Below, one piece after another: positions 19,628 to 28,990 of a stretch of DNA of 64,000 bases. Below the pieces are notes generated by a model. It searched no databases. It saw only the letters and a program-made list of their open reading frames with translations, and was not told the origin of the DNA. Source of the DNA: Pseudomonas graminis (GTDB lineage: Bacteria > Pseudomonadota > Gammaproteobacteria > Pseudomonadales > Pseudomonadaceae); the NCBI RefSeq assembly GCF_002093745.1, contig NZ_MTSB01000002.1, positions 124,001-188,000 of the forward strand. Reading direction: 5' to 3'. The first letter of the stretch is position 1. Each line of letters begins with the position of its first letter. A program made the position numbers and the translations under genes.

Positions 19628-20767
19628 TCACAACGAAATTCGGTTCATGTAATTACTGAAAGCCTGCAGGTAGCGCGGAATCGGGATCAGGAAAGCGTCA
19701 TGCCCTTGGGGGGCGTCGATTTCCAGGTAGCAAACGTCCTTGCGGGCCGCCATCAAGGCATCCACCAGTTCCCGCGAGCGGGCCGGCGAGAAACGCCAGT
19801 CGGTGGTGAACGACATCACGCAGAACTTCGCGGTGGCGTTGGCGAACGTTTTTGCCAGATCGTCATCGAAGTTGGCGGCGGGGTCGAAGTAATCCAGTGC
19901 TTTGGTCATCAACAGGTAGGTATTGGCGTCGAAACGCCCGGAAAACTCTTCACCTTGATAACGCAGGTAGCTTTCAACCTGAAACTCGACGCTGTGGAAG
20001 TCGTAGTTGAGTTTTTCGCTTTTCAGACCACGGCCGAATTTCTCGCCCATCGAGTCATCGGACAGGTAAGTGATGTGCCCGACCATTCGCGCCAGCATCA
20101 GCCCGCGCTTGGGGATCACACCCTGTTCCTGGAACGAGCCGCCGTGGAATTCCGGGTCGGTCAGAATCGCCTGCCGCGCCACTTCGTTGAAGGCAATGTT
20201 CTGCGCCGACAATTTGGGAGCCGAGGCGATGGCCAGACAATGACGCACCCGATCCGGGTAGCTGATGGTCCATTGCAGCGCCTGCATCCCGCCCAGACTG
20301 CCGCCGATCACCGCTGCCCATTGCGCGATGCCCAGCAGATCGGCCAACCGTGCCTGGCTGTTGACCCAGTCTTCCACGGTCAACACCGGGAAGTTGGCGC
20401 CGAAAGGCTTGCCGGTTTCCGGGTCGATGCTGCTGGGTCCGGTCGAACCATTGCAGCCGCCCAGGTTATTGAGGCTGACGACGAAGAACTTGTCGGTGTC
20501 GATAGGCTTGCCGGGACCGATGCAACTGTCCCACCAGCCGGGCTTGCGGTCGTCGGCGCTGTGAAAGCCTGCCGCGTGATGATGCCCGGACAGCGCATGA
20601 CAGATCAGCACGGCATTGCTGCGTGCAGCATTGAGCTGACCGTAGGTTTCGTAAATCAGGTCATAGGCTGGCAACGAACGGCCACAGGCCAGCGGCAGAG
20701 GCTCGCTGAAATGTGCCATTTGCGGTGTGACCAGTCCGACAGAATCGTGAGGGAATACCGTGGGCAT
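19628..20767 (-). CDS. metX: Homoserine O-acyltransferase MetX
   Basis: The 379-residue alpha/beta hydrolase has the nucleophile elbow GGSLGGMQ with Ser157, the C-terminal catalytic GHDAFL and the early substrate region [13 protein letters not shown]. MetX activates homoserine for methionine synthesis. Enzymes of this clade that occur with MetW are often succinyltransferases (MetXS) rather than acetyltransferases; I cannot settle the acyl donor from reading alone. The start at 20767 follows family length; the frame extends to 20938 only because the repeats upstream are open. Confidence 0.93.
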   Translation of the reverse strand: MPTVFPHDSVGLVTPQMAHFSEPLPLACGRSLPAYDLIYETYGQLNAARSNAVLICHALSGHHHAAGFHSADDRKPGWWDSCIGPGKPIDTDKFFVVSLNNLGGCNGSTGPSSIDPETGKPFGANFPVLTVEDWVNSQARLADLLGIAQWAAVIGGSLGGMQALQWTISYPDRVRHCLAIASAPKLSAQNIAFNEVARQAILTDPEFHGGSFQEQGVIPKRGLMLARMVGHITYLSDDSMGEKFGRGLKSEKLNYDFHSVEFQVESYLRYQGEEFSGRFDANTYLLMTKALDYFDPAANFDDDLAKTFANATAKFCVMSFTTDWRFSPARSRELVDALMAARKDVCYLEIDAPQGHDAFLIPIPRYLQAFSNYMNRISL

Positions 20768-20857
20768 CGACCCTGCTCTCGCGTGAATGAGGCGTAAGTC
20801 TAAAGACCGCGGGGGGCAGCGGCAATAAGGGATGTTGTCGGCGCGCCAATCAGAATC

Positions 20858-21420
20858 GGACGCAGAGCGTCCAGAACTGCATGCCCACGCGGAGCATGGG
20901 CACGATAGGTGTTCTTGCGGACGCCTATTGTTCCTCACGCTCCAGCGTGGGAATGACGCTCCGCGTCACAGATCTGCGCCGCGCCACCTGTCCGGGGCAG
21001 GACGCAGAGCGTCCAGAACTGCATGCCCACGCGGAGCATGGGCACGATAGGTGTTCTTGCGGACGCCTCTCGTTCCTCACGCTCCAGTGCTCAGCGTTAC
21101 AAAAGCCCGCTTTGATTCTGGCCGAAGGCCGTGGGAGCGGACTTGTCCGCGAAGGCGGTGGTTCAGGCGACCCATTTTTGGGAATGCCTTGGGTGACGCT
21201 CCGCGTCACAGATCTGCGCCGCGCCACCTGTCCGGGGCAGGACGCGGAGCGTCCAGAACTGCATGCCCACGCGGAGCATGGGCACGATAGGTGTTCTTGC
21301 GGACGCCTCTCGTTCCTCACGCTCCAGTGCTCAGCGTTACAAAAGCCCGCTTTTGATTCTGGCCGAAGGCCGTGGGAGCGGACCGGGCGACGCTCCCACA
21401 AATATCCGGACGATTCAGGG
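20858..21420. repeat. Tandem extragenic repeat array with nested hairpins and a REP unit
   Basis: The region between yggT and metX contains three copies of a hairpin module starting GGACGC-RGA-GCGTCC at 20858, 21000 and 21240. The stretch from 20954 to about 21141 recurs from 21194 with one substitution (A21006/G21246) and a one-base insertion, giving a tandem period of 240 bases. Within each unit are further small hairpins with TCC or GGA loops (e.g. TGACGC-TCC-GCGTCA at 20954 and 21194) and a REP-like GTGGGAGCGGACTTGTCCGC at 21131. Reading frames through it are by-products of repetition; no gene is supported. Confidence 0.85.
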
Positions 21421-21425
21421 CATGT

Positions 21426-22016
21426 TTACATCAACAACCGCAGCACATCCGGCATGGCGCTCATGGCCGCGAGGTTGTTGATGACCAGCATGTCCAGCAG
21501 TTTGAGCACCAGAAACGCCAGGATCGGCGATATGTCCAGGCCGCCCAGGTTCGGGACGATCTTGCGGAACGGCGCCAGGGCGGGTTCGCAGATCTGGTTG
21601 ACCAGTTCAGCGGCAGGGTTGCTGCTGGCCGGTGCCACCCAGGACAGAATCACGCTGATGATCAGGGCGAAGAAGAAAATCTTCAGGAACAGCGCCGTCA
21701 CACCAATGATCGACCAGAGCAGCAGGTGCAGCGGGTCGCCGGTGGTGCCGAACACCAGCAGCAGGGTCAGCGCCATCAGGATCATCTGCACGATGATCGC
21801 CAGCACCAGCGACGACATGTCCAGCCCGAACAGGCTGGGAATGATGCGTCGCAGCGGTTTTAGCAGCGGTTGTGTGGCGCGCACGATGAACTGGCACAGC
21901 GGGTTATAGAAATTGGCCCGCACCAGTTGCAGCACGAAGCGCATCAGAACGATCAGCAGGTACAGACTGCCGAGCGTTTGCAGGACGTAAATTGCAGCGG
22001 TGTTCAATCCGATCAT
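21426..22016 (-). CDS. yggT: YggT family integral membrane protein
   Basis: The 196-residue product has two tandem YggT units, each with a hydrophobic segment followed by a short conserved P-rich loop (TQPLLKPLRRIIPS and CEPALAPFRKIVPN), and about four membrane segments. YggT proteins are linked to osmotic stress and cell-envelope or cytochrome functions, but no mechanism is certain. The start at 22016 (MIGLNTAAIYVLQTLG) is chosen because the longer frame overlaps proC. It follows proC by 25 bases in the yggS-proC-yggT operon. Confidence 0.88.
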   Translation of the reverse strand: MIGLNTAAIYVLQTLGSLYLLIVLMRFVLQLVRANFYNPLCQFIVRATQPLLKPLRRIIPSLFGLDMSSLVLAIIVQMILMALTLLLVFGTTGDPLHLLLWSIIGVTALFLKIFFFALIISVILSWVAPASSNPAAELVNQICEPALAPFRKIVPNLGGLDISPILAFLVLKLLDMLVINNLAAMSAMPDVLRLLM

Positions 22017-22041
22017 CAATCTGCTCCAGAAAAGCCGAAAA

Positions 22042-22860
22042 TTATTTGCCCAGTTGTTCAGCCAGCTCGGCTGCACGGTGATCTGCGGCGGTCAGCGCCG
22101 TTTCGACCAGCGCTTCGAAGCCGCCAGCCTGGAATGCCTTGATGGCGGCTTCGGTGGTCCCGCCTGGCGAGGCGACGCGACGACGCAGCTCGCCCGCGTC
22201 CACATCACTGCCTGTCGCGATCAGCGCCGAGCCCAGTGCGGTTTGCAGGGTCAGCTTTTTCGCGATGTCTTCCGGCAGGCCCAGTTTCACACCTGCCGCC
22301 GTCATGGCTTCCATCATCAAAAAGAAGTACGCAGGGCCACTGCCTGAGACGGCCGTTACCGCGTCCATGTGTTTTTCCTGCTCGACCCAGACCGCCACAC
22401 CGACGGCCGACAACAGTTGCTCGGCCTGCCCGCGTTGTTTGGCAGTGACCTTGTCGGTCGCATACAGCCCGCTGGCACCCTGACGTAGCAGTGACGGGGT
22501 GTTGGGCATGCAGCGCACCACCGGCTGATCGCCAAGCCATTGAGTCAGGCTGGCGCAGGTAATGCCAGCCGCAACCGAGACAATCAACTGATGGGGTTCG
22601 AGGCTGGACTTCAACGCCTGGCAGACGTTTTTCATCATCTGCGGCTTGACCGCCAGCACCACGACGTCCGCGCCTTTGACGGCTTCGGCGTTGTCCGCAA
22701 ACACCTTGATGCCGTGTTCGGTGGAAATACGTTCGCGGGTTTCAGCGCCCGGCGCACTGGCGCAGACCAGTGCCGCTTCCACGCCTTGGGCGCGCAGGCC
22801 GCCGATCAGGCTGGCGGCCATGTTTCCGGCACCGACGAAGGCAATACGGGTCTTGCTCAT
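22042..22860 (-). CDS. proC: Pyrroline-5-carboxylate reductase
   Basis: The 272-residue product catalyses the last step of proline synthesis, NAD(P)H-dependent reduction of pyrroline-5-carboxylate. The N-terminal Rossmann motif IAFVGAGNMAASLIGG, the VLAVKPQ motif and the C-terminal proC signature (ASPGGTTEAAI) are visible. The start at 22860 (MSKTRIAF) follows an AAGGACC ribosome-binding sequence. It lies 22 bases behind yggS, as in many bacteria. Confidence 0.96.
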   Translation of the reverse strand: MSKTRIAFVGAGNMAASLIGGLRAQGVEAALVCASAPGAETRERISTEHGIKVFADNAEAVKGADVVVLAVKPQMMKNVCQALKSSLEPHQLIVSVAAGITCASLTQWLGDQPVVRCMPNTPSLLRQGASGLYATDKVTAKQRGQAEQLLSAVGVAVWVEQEKHMDAVTAVSGSGPAYFFLMMEAMTAAGVKLGLPEDIAKKLTLQTALGSALIATGSDVDAGELRRRVASPGGTTEAAIKAFQAGGFEALVETALTAADHRAAELAEQLGK

Positions 22861-22882
22861 GAAAGGGTCCTTGTGAGGAGGG

Positions 22883-23569
22883 TTATGGCTGGCCATAGTC
22901 GCGGGCGCCAAAAAGGGCTGTGCCGATACGCACCCAGGTTGCGCCTTGTGCAATGGCGGCTTCCAGGTCGTGGCTCATGCCCATCGAAAGTGTGTCGAGC
23001 GACAGGTTCAACTGTTCCTGCAAGGTGCGCACGGCAGCGAACGAAGCTGCCTGAGTTACAGGGTCGTCTGTCGGTTCAGGAATCGCCATCAGGCCGCGCA
23101 GCTTCAGGCGCGGCAATGCGACGATGGCCGCGGCCAGTGCCGGCAGATCCTGAGGTGTGCAGCCCGATTTGCTGGCTTCGCCACTGACGTTCACCTGAAT
23201 GCAGATGTTCAGTGGCTCAAGCGCCTCGGGGCGTTGCTCGGACAGGCGTTGCGCGATTTTCAGGCGATCCACGGAATGTACCCAGGCGAAGTTCTCGGCG
23301 ATAGCGCGCGTCTTGTTCGATTGAATGGGGCCGATGAAGTGCCAGCACAAGGGCAGGTCGGCCAATTCGAGCTGTTTGCTCAAGGCTTCCTGTAAATAAT
23401 TTTCGCCAAAGTCACGCAAGCCTGCGGTGTAAGCTTCGCGCAAGTCGCTGGCCGGTTTGGTTTTACTCACCGCCAGCAGGCCGACAGACGCCGGATCGCG
23501 GTTGGCCGCGTGGGCTGCGTCGCGAATTCGCTGTTCGAGCGTTGAAATGTTCGCTGCTATCGTGGACAT
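22883..23569 (-). CDS. yggS: YggS-type PLP homeostasis protein
   Basis: The 228-residue product is a single-domain alanine-racemase-fold protein with the PLP-lysine motif LLAVSKTKP (Lys near 36), HFIGPIQSNK and a C-terminal VRIGTALFG phosphate-binding motif. Proteins of this family keep pyridoxal phosphate levels balanced and have no firmly known enzymatic reaction. It is divergent from pilT with only 55 bases between the starts and leads the operon with proC and yggT. Confidence 0.94.
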   Translation of the reverse strand: MSTIAANISTLEQRIRDAAHAANRDPASVGLLAVSKTKPASDLREAYTAGLRDFGENYLQEALSKQLELADLPLCWHFIGPIQSNKTRAIAENFAWVHSVDRLKIAQRLSEQRPEALEPLNICIQVNVSGEASKSGCTPQDLPALAAAIVALPRLKLRGLMAIPEPTDDPVTQAASFAAVRTLQEQLNLSLDTLSMGMSHDLEAAIAQGATWVRIGTALFGARDYGQP

Positions 23570-23624
23570 TGATTTGCGCCAGCAGGGCTAAGGTCTGCGG
23601 CATTCTATGTGATTGAGGAGCTGT

Positions 23625-24659
23625 ATGGATATTACCGAGCTGCTGGCCTTCAGTGCCAAACAGGGCGCGTCGGACTTGCACCTCTCTGCAGGTCTGCCCC
23701 CGATGATCCGTGTCGATGGCGATGTGCGGCGCATCAACCTGCCCCCGCTGGACGCGAAGGAGGTCAAGGCGCTGATCTACGACATCATGAACGACAAGCA
23801 ACGCCAGGATTTCGAGGAGCGTCTGGAGACCGACTTTTCCTTCGAGGTGCCGGGTGTTGCGCGGTTTCGTGTCAACGCATTCAACCAGAATCGCGGCGCA
23901 GGCGCAGTCTTCCGGACCATTCCGTCGAAAATCCTGAGCATGGAAGACTTGGGCATGGGCAGTGTGTTTCGGAAGATTACCGATGTGGCGCGAGGCCTGA
24001 TTCTGGTCACCGGGCCGACCGGTTCAGGTAAATCAACGACCCTGGCGGCGATGATCGACTACCTCAACTGCAACAAGCATCACCATATCCTGACCATCGA
24101 GGACCCGATTGAATTCGTCCACGAGTCCAAGAAGTGCCTGATCAACCAGCGTGAGGTTCATCGGGACACGCTGGGCTTCTCGGAAGCGCTGCGCTCGGCG
24201 CTGCGTGAAGACCCGGATGTGATTCTGGTCGGCGAGATGCGCGACCTGGAGACCATTCGTCTGGCGCTGACCGCCGCTGAAACCGGCCATCTGGTGTTCG
24301 GCACGCTGCACACCACCTCGGCGGCGAAGACCATTGACCGGATCGTGGACGTGTTTCCGGCTCAGGAAAAGTCGATGATCCGTTCCATGTTGTCCGAATC
24401 GTTGCATGCGGTGGTTTCGCAGGCGCTGCTCAAGAAGGTCGGCGGCGGACGCGTGGCGGCTCACGAAATCATGATGGGCACCCCGGCGATCCGTAACCTG
24501 ATTCGCGAGGACAAAGTGGCGCAGATGTATTCGTCCATCCAGACCGGTGGATCGGTGGGCATGCAGACGCTGGACATGTGCCTGGCCGACCTGGTCAAGA
24601 AGGGCCTGATTACCCGCGAAAGCGCACGCGAGCGGGCCAAGGTGCCGGACAACTTCTGA
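23625..24659 (+). CDS. pilT: Type IV pilus retraction ATPase PilT
   Basis: The 344-residue product is the hexameric motor that depolymerises type IV pili at the inner membrane. Visible are Walker A GPTGSGKST (Lys136), Walker B DPDVILVGEMRD, the His box HLVFGTLHTT and the C-terminal AIRNLIRE motif required for retraction. ATG 23625 follows TTGAGGAG. In P. aeruginosa the paralogue pilU follows directly; here a terminator and the opposite-strand NlpC/P60 gene follow instead. Confidence 0.97.
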   Translation: MDITELLAFSAKQGASDLHLSAGLPPMIRVDGDVRRINLPPLDAKEVKALIYDIMNDKQRQDFEERLETDFSFEVPGVARFRVNAFNQNRGAGAVFRTIPSKILSMEDLGMGSVFRKITDVARGLILVTGPTGSGKSTTLAAMIDYLNCNKHHHILTIEDPIEFVHESKKCLINQREVHRDTLGFSEALRSALREDPDVILVGEMRDLETIRLALTAAETGHLVFGTLHTTSAAKTIDRIVDVFPAQEKSMIRSMLSESLHAVVSQALLKKVGGGRVAAHEIMMGTPAIRNLIREDKVAQMYSSIQTGGSVGMQTLDMCLADLVKKGLITRESARERAKVPDNF

Positions 24660-24699
24660 CGGTCACCTGACACGACGGGGATGTGTCGAGGGAGAAACG

Positions 24700-24735
24700 A
24701 AAAGGGGCCTTGAATGAATTCAAGGCCCCTTTTTC
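24700..24735. terminator. Bidirectional terminator between pilT and the NlpC/P60 gene
   Basis: A perfect 15-base-pair stem (24700-24714 with 24719-24733) around a TGAA loop, with A-run before and T-run after. It serves the two convergent genes. Confidence 0.92.
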
Positions 24736-24749
24736 AAGCAGGGATCAGA

Positions 24750-25421
24750 TCAGCGCTGGACGATGCGCATCTGTCCTGGCTGCTTGGGCAGCACGCGCTT
24801 GGCGATCTTGTAGTGACTGTTCCAGTACGGTTTGTTCAGCGTATCGACAGTAACCGCCTTGCCACGGCGCGGCGCATGAACGAACTTGTTGTCGCCCAGG
24901 TAAATGGCCACGTGGTTGATGTTGCGGCTCTTGATGTTGAAGAACAGCAGATCACCGGGTTTCAGGTCCTTGCGGTCCACCGTCTGGCCATGACCCTGGG
25001 CCATCGCGTTGGAGGTGCGCGGCAGGTCGACTTCACGGACGTCCGTGTAGGCGTATTTGACCAGCCCGCTGCAATCAAGCCCTTTGCCGGGCGTGGTGCC
25101 GCCCCAGCGATAGGGCGTCCCGACGGCCTGCAAGGCGCGTTTCACAACGGCATTACCCTGCTTGGCAGGGGCCGATGCCTGCAAGGCCGCCTTTTGGGCG
25201 TTCTTGCGCGACAGCGGCTTGCTGGCGCGAGCATTTTTGGGCTGGACGGAGACTGGGGTGGCTTCCTTGGGTGCATTGCGAGTCACGAGTGCCGGTGAAG
25301 AATGATTTTTGGCGGTGTAGCCCGTGAAGCTCGCAGGAAGTTGTTGCTCACGATTGGTGGCGTGGGCGGCCAGTGGCATAAATAGGCAAATGGTTAGCCA
25401 TGTCTTGAAAAAAGGACGCAT
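24750..25421 (-). CDS. Secreted NlpC/P60 (C40) peptidase
   Basis: The 223-residue product starts with a signal peptide (residues 1-21, MRPFFKTWLTICLFMPLAAHA). A basic, low-complexity linker (about 25-90) precedes an NlpC/P60 domain with catalytic Cys117 in GLDCSGLVKYAY and His170 in INHVAIYLG. Such enzymes cut D-glutamyl-diaminopimelate bonds in peptidoglycan. The start at 25421 is set by the signal peptide; the frame is open to 25622 without export features. A minus-strand TATAAA at 25453-25458 is a possible -10. Confidence 0.86.
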   Translation of the reverse strand: MRPFFKTWLTICLFMPLAAHATNREQQLPASFTGYTAKNHSSPALVTRNAPKEATPVSVQPKNARASKPLSRKNAQKAALQASAPAKQGNAVVKRALQAVGTPYRWGGTTPGKGLDCSGLVKYAYTDVREVDLPRTSNAMAQGHGQTVDRKDLKPGDLLFFNIKSRNINHVAIYLGDNKFVHAPRRGKAVTVDTLNKPYWNSHYKIAKRVLPKQPGQMRIVQR

Positions 25422-25671
25422 TCGGCAGGGCTCGTAGTGGTCAGCGCGCAACTTTATAACAGCTTTTTCGGAAAATCTGACCCCATTTGTCGAGTGCATC
25501 ACACTGGTATCGTTGCGTTTTATGCGACAGACTCTTTCCTTTTCATCCCTAATCCCTTTAGCGACAAGGGGTTGGCGGCGTAAAACCGGCTCGAGTGCCA
25601 TACGTCGGAAGGGCGAAACCAAGTCACAAATTTGTTATGTATTTTTTTCTATCAGCGCAAAGAGGTTAAAA

Positions 25672-26076
25672 ATGAACGGCTATCGTTCTGACACGCACAG
25701 CAAGGTCATGGGTTACCTGATGTGGATTTTCGGGTTTCTCGGCGCGCATCGTTTCTATTACGGCAAGCCCGTCACCGGGACCCTTTGGTTCTTTACGTTC
25801 GGTCTGTTTGGAATCGGCTGGCTGATTGACCTGTTTCTGATCCCGTCAATGGACCGCGAGGCGGACCTGCGTTTCACCCCTGGCTCCACCGATTACAGCG
25901 TGGCGTGGGTTCTGCTGACCTTCCTGGGTCTGTTCGGCCTGCACCGCATGTATCAGGGCAAGTGGATAACGGGCGTTATCTACCTGCTGACCGGTGGGTT
26001 GTTCCTGGTGGGCATTCTGTATGACTTCTGGACGCTGAATGACCAGATCTCGATAAAGAACGCCCGGCGCGGGTGA
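25672..26076 (+). CDS. Membrane protein with two TM2 domains
   Basis: The 134-residue product has two similar halves. Each has a hydrophobic helix, a short G-x-H-R turn (FLGAHRFYYGK at about 22-32; LFGLHRMYQGK at about 86-96) and a second helix ending in an acidic stretch (WLIDLF; YDFWTLND). This is the TM2 domain pattern, apparently duplicated. No function is known. ATG 25672 follows AAAGAGG; the longer open frame from 25513 has no export or family features. Confidence 0.82.
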   Translation: MNGYRSDTHSKVMGYLMWIFGFLGAHRFYYGKPVTGTLWFFTFGLFGIGWLIDLFLIPSMDREADLRFTPGSTDYSVAWVLLTFLGLFGLHRMYQGKWITGVIYLLTGGLFLVGILYDFWTLNDQISIKNARRG

Positions 26077-26091
26077 TGCTCACCCCAGACC

Positions 26092-26138
26092 GGACGCAGA
26101 GCGTCCAGAAGGGCGTTACCACGCAGAGCGCGGTAACG
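26092..26138. repeat. Two adjacent hairpins with AGA loops between convergent genes
   Basis: GGACGC-AGA-GCGTCC at 26092-26106 is followed by CGTTACCACGC-AGA-GCGCGGTAACG at 26114-26138. Both stems end in CGC/GCG around AGA, the same design as the arrays at 20858 and 42612. The place, between the TM2 gene and the opposing pyrC', suggests a role at transcript ends or simple repeat spread. Confidence 0.7.
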
Positions 26139-26157
26139 AGAGCCCGAGGCTTTAAGC

Positions 26158-27429
26158 TCAACGGCTGTAGCTGATCCGTCCATCCACCAGCGTGTAGCGC
26201 ACCGAACCTGGCAGGCAGTGGCCGATGAAAGGGCAGTTATCGCCTTTTGACAGCCAGGTCTCACCGGCGACGGTCGAGGCCGCCGGGTCGAACAGCACGA
26301 TGTCCGCAGGCGCACCTGCGCTGAGCTTGCCGGCTGGCAAGCGCAAAGCCTCTGCCGGGCCGCTGCTCAGGCGGGCGAGCAGGGTCGGCAGGTCCAGCAA
26401 GCCGTCGTCGACCAGTGTCATTGCCAGCGGCAACAGCAATTCCACGCTGCTGATGCCCGGCTCGGTAGCGCCGAACGGTGCCAGCTTGGCGTCGCGCTCG
26501 TGGGGCTGGTGATGGCTCGATATTGCCTGGATAACCCCGGACTTCACGGCCTCGCGCAGGCCATCGCGGTCAGCGCGGGTTCGCAGCGGTGGCTGGACGT
26601 GATACAGGCTGGAGAAGTCGATCAGCGCTTCATCGGTCAGGATCAACTGGTACAGCGCGACGTCCGCCGTCACCGGCAGCCCGCGCGCCTGGGCCTGAGC
26701 GATCAGGGCTGCGCCGCGTGCGCTGGTCAACTGGCTGAAATGCGCACGTACCCCGCTTTGCTCGACCAGTAACAGGTCGCGAGCCAGTGCCACTGTTTCG
26801 GCCGTTTCAGGAATGCCTGCCAGCCCCAGAAAGGCGGCAGTCGGGCCGTCATGCGCCAGGCCACCCTCGGCCAGGTCCCGGTCCTGCGAATTGAAAATCA
26901 CCGTCAGGTCGAAGGTGGCCGCGTATTCCAGCGCCCGGCACAGCGTGCGGGTGTTGCTGAAGCTGCTCAGGCCATTGCCGAACGCCACACAGCCTGCGTC
27001 GCGTAGGGCAATCAGTTCTGCCAGCTGTTCGCCTTCCAGGCCCTTGCTCAAGGCCCCGATGGGGAACACTTTACTGAAACCGGCTTCGCGGGCGCGGTCC
27101 AGGATCAACTCGGCCACCGCCGAGGTGTCGAGCACCGGTTTGGTCTGCGGCGGGCAGCATACGCTGGTCACGCCGCCGGCGACGGCTGCGCGGGTTTCAC
27201 TGGCGATGCTGCCTTTACGGCTATAGCCGGGCTCACGCAGGGCAACGTTGAGGTCGACCAGGCCCGGTGCGGCGATCAGCCCGGTGGCGTCAATGGTCTG
27301 GGTCGGTTCGAATCCGGCCGGTGCGGCGCCGATGGCGCAGAGCTTGCCTGCTTCGATGTGCAGGTCGGTAATCTGATCCAGCCCGCTGACCGGATCGATG
27401 ACGCGAGCGCCGAGTATGCTGAGCTTCAC
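26158..27429 (-). CDS. pyrC': Dihydroorotase-like non-catalytic subunit PyrC' of aspartate transcarbamoylase
   Basis: The 423-residue product has the amidohydrolase fold of dihydroorotase but lacks the metal site: the HxH motif expected before REPG is replaced by [10 protein letters not shown], and the later metal-His motif is FNSQDRD. In Pseudomonas such PyrC' (PyrX) chains are inactive and needed for assembly of the PyrB dodecamer. It overlaps pyrB by four bases (ATGA), consistent with stoichiometric production. A separate active dihydroorotase should be encoded elsewhere. Confidence 0.93.
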   Translation of the reverse strand: MKLSILGARVIDPVSGLDQITDLHIEAGKLCAIGAAPAGFEPTQTIDATGLIAAPGLVDLNVALREPGYSRKGSIASETRAAVAGGVTSVCCPPQTKPVLDTSAVAELILDRAREAGFSKVFPIGALSKGLEGEQLAELIALRDAGCVAFGNGLSSFSNTRTLCRALEYAATFDLTVIFNSQDRDLAEGGLAHDGPTAAFLGLAGIPETAETVALARDLLLVEQSGVRAHFSQLTSARGAALIAQAQARGLPVTADVALYQLILTDEALIDFSSLYHVQPPLRTRADRDGLREAVKSGVIQAISSHHQPHERDAKLAPFGATEPGISSVELLLPLAMTLVDDGLLDLPTLLARLSSGPAEALRLPAGKLSAGAPADIVLFDPAASTVAGETWLSKGDNCPFIGHCLPGSVRYTLVDGRISYSR

Positions 27430-28430
27430 TGGGCGTGCTCCTGTTCGAATTGGCGTTGTGCGTTTTGTCCGCTCATGGCCATGGACAGCACTGCCATGCG
27501 GATTGCGATGCCGTAGGTCACTTGATTGAGAATCACCGAATGCGCGCCGTCGGCCACCGCCGACTCGATTTCCACGCCCCGGTTGATCGGGCCGGGGTGC
27601 ATGACAATCGCATCCGGCTTCGCGGCTGCGAGGCGAGCGGTGGCCAGGCCGAACAGGCGATAGAACTCACCTTCGCTGGGCAGCAGGCCGCCGGTCATGC
27701 GTTCGCGTTGCAGGCGCAGCATGATGACCACGTCCACATCCTTCAAACCTTCGTTGAGGTCGGTATAGACCTTGACGCCGTACTGCTCGACGCCGACCGG
27801 CAGCAGGGTTTTCGGCCCGATCACGCGGATGTCCGGGCAACCCAGCGCCTTGAGCGCAATCATGTTGGAGCGCGCCACGCGCGAATGCAGGATATCGCCG
27901 ACGATGGCCACCGAAAGGTTCTCGAAACCGCCCTTGTGACGGCGGATCGTCAGCATGTCGAGCATGCCTTGGGTCGGGTGAGCATGCCGGCCGTCACCGC
28001 CGTTGATGATTGCGACATCAGGGCATACGTGTTCGGCAATGAAGTGCGCCGCGCCCGAGTCGGCGTGGCGCACCACGAACATGTCGGCGGCCATCGCTTC
28101 GAGGTTGCGCAGGGTGTCGAACAGCGTTTCGCCCTTGCTGGTGGACGAGGTCGAAACGTTCAGGGTGATCACGTCGGCCGACAGCCGCTGGGCCGCCAGT
28201 TCGAAGGTGGTCCGGGTGCGCGTCGAGTTTTCGAAGAATACGTTGCACACCGTCTTGCCGCGCAACAACGGGACCTTTTTCACCGCCCGTGCGCCCACCT
28301 CTAGAAACGAGTCGGCGGTGTCGAGGATTTCGGTAAGCAGCTCGCGAGGCAAGCCGTCCAGAGACAGAAAATGGCGCAGCTGGCCCTGATGGTTGAGCTG
28401 CAGCGGGCGCTTGGCGTCGAGAGGCGTCAT
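27426..28430 (-). CDS. pyrB: Aspartate carbamoyltransferase catalytic chain
   Basis: The 334-residue product carries the carbamoyl-phosphate motif [13 protein letters not shown], the HPTQ motif and the MLRLQRER region of the aspartate-binding loop. It forms carbamoyl-aspartate, the first committed step of pyrimidine synthesis. The start at 28430 ([16 protein letters not shown]) lies 13 bases after pyrR; upstream open sequence to 28661 overlaps pyrR and is not credible. The extended N-terminus compared with E. coli PyrB is typical of the Pseudomonas enzyme that pairs with PyrC'. Confidence 0.96.
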   Translation of the reverse strand: MTPLDAKRPLQLNHQGQLRHFLSLDGLPRELLTEILDTADSFLEVGARAVKKVPLLRGKTVCNVFFENSTRTRTTFELAAQRLSADVITLNVSTSSTSKGETLFDTLRNLEAMAADMFVVRHADSGAAHFIAEHVCPDVAIINGGDGRHAHPTQGMLDMLTIRRHKGGFENLSVAIVGDILHSRVARSNMIALKALGCPDIRVIGPKTLLPVGVEQYGVKVYTDLNEGLKDVDVVIMLRLQRERMTGGLLPSEGEFYRLFGLATARLAAAKPDAIVMHPGPINRGVEIESAVADGAHSVILNQVTYGIAIRMAVLSMAMSGQNAQRQFEQEHAQ

Positions 28431-28443
28431 CGCAATGGACTCT

Positions 28444-28956
28444 TTAAAGGGCGGTGGAGAGGTCTTGAAGTTCAAGCGCCAGCGGCTCGGGGCCGGACAG
28501 CTTGATGCGTTCGTGCGGTGCCAGCGACAGGGTCGCGCCGACCACGTTCGGGCGGATCGGCAGTTCGCCAGCGTCCAGGTCCAGCAGGCAGACCAGCGTG
28601 ACGCTGGCCGGTCGGCCGTAATCGAACAGCTCGTTGAGCGCAGCGCGAATGGTACGGCCACTCATCAGCACGTCATCGATCAGCACCAGGTGCTGCCCTT
28701 CGATCTCGAACGGCAATTCCGAAGGACGCACCTGAGGGTGCAGGCCGTTCTGGCTGAAATCATCGCGATAGAACGAGACGTCTAGGGTGCCAAGGGGCGA
28801 CGGATTGTCCAGCGCCTCGAGCAGCGCCTGAGCGACCCACACGCCGCCAGTGCGAATGCCGATGAAACGAGGATCGCTGATGCCGCGTTTGCTCAGATGA
28901 GCGTTCAGGTCAGTGGCCATCTGACGAATCAGCTCGGCGGGATTTGGCAGGCTCAT
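28444..28956 (-). CDS. pyrR: PyrR, pyrimidine regulator / uracil phosphoribosyltransferase
   Basis: The 170-residue product is a type I phosphoribosyltransferase with the PRPP-binding motif [21 protein letters not shown] (split: [12 protein letters not shown] at about 90-101) and the early [10 protein letters not shown]. In Gram-positives PyrR binds pyr mRNA; in Pseudomonas it is the first gene of pyrR-pyrB-pyrC' and has a regulatory role. An AAAGGAG-type site precedes ATG 28956. No pyr-binding loop is evident upstream. Confidence 0.94.
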   Translation of the reverse strand: MSLPNPAELIRQMATDLNAHLSKRGISDPRFIGIRTGGVWVAQALLEALDNPSPLGTLDVSFYRDDFSQNGLHPQVRPSELPFEIEGQHLVLIDDVLMSGRTIRAALNELFDYGRPASVTLVCLLDLDAGELPIRPNVVGATLSLAPHERIKLSGPEPLALELQDLSTAL

Positions 28957-28990
28957 GGTTGCTCCTTTGAGGCTCGGGCAGCGCCCTTCC

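Noticed and set aside
20768..20857. SAM-sensing riboswitch ahead of metX
   Set aside because: The short leader has no conserved SAM-riboswitch stems; the surrounding structure is explained by extragenic repeats.
20881..21909. 342-codon frame running through the repeat array into yggT
   Set aside because: The open frame is a product of repeated units without stops and then of antisense yggT; repeated peptide segments reflect DNA repeats.
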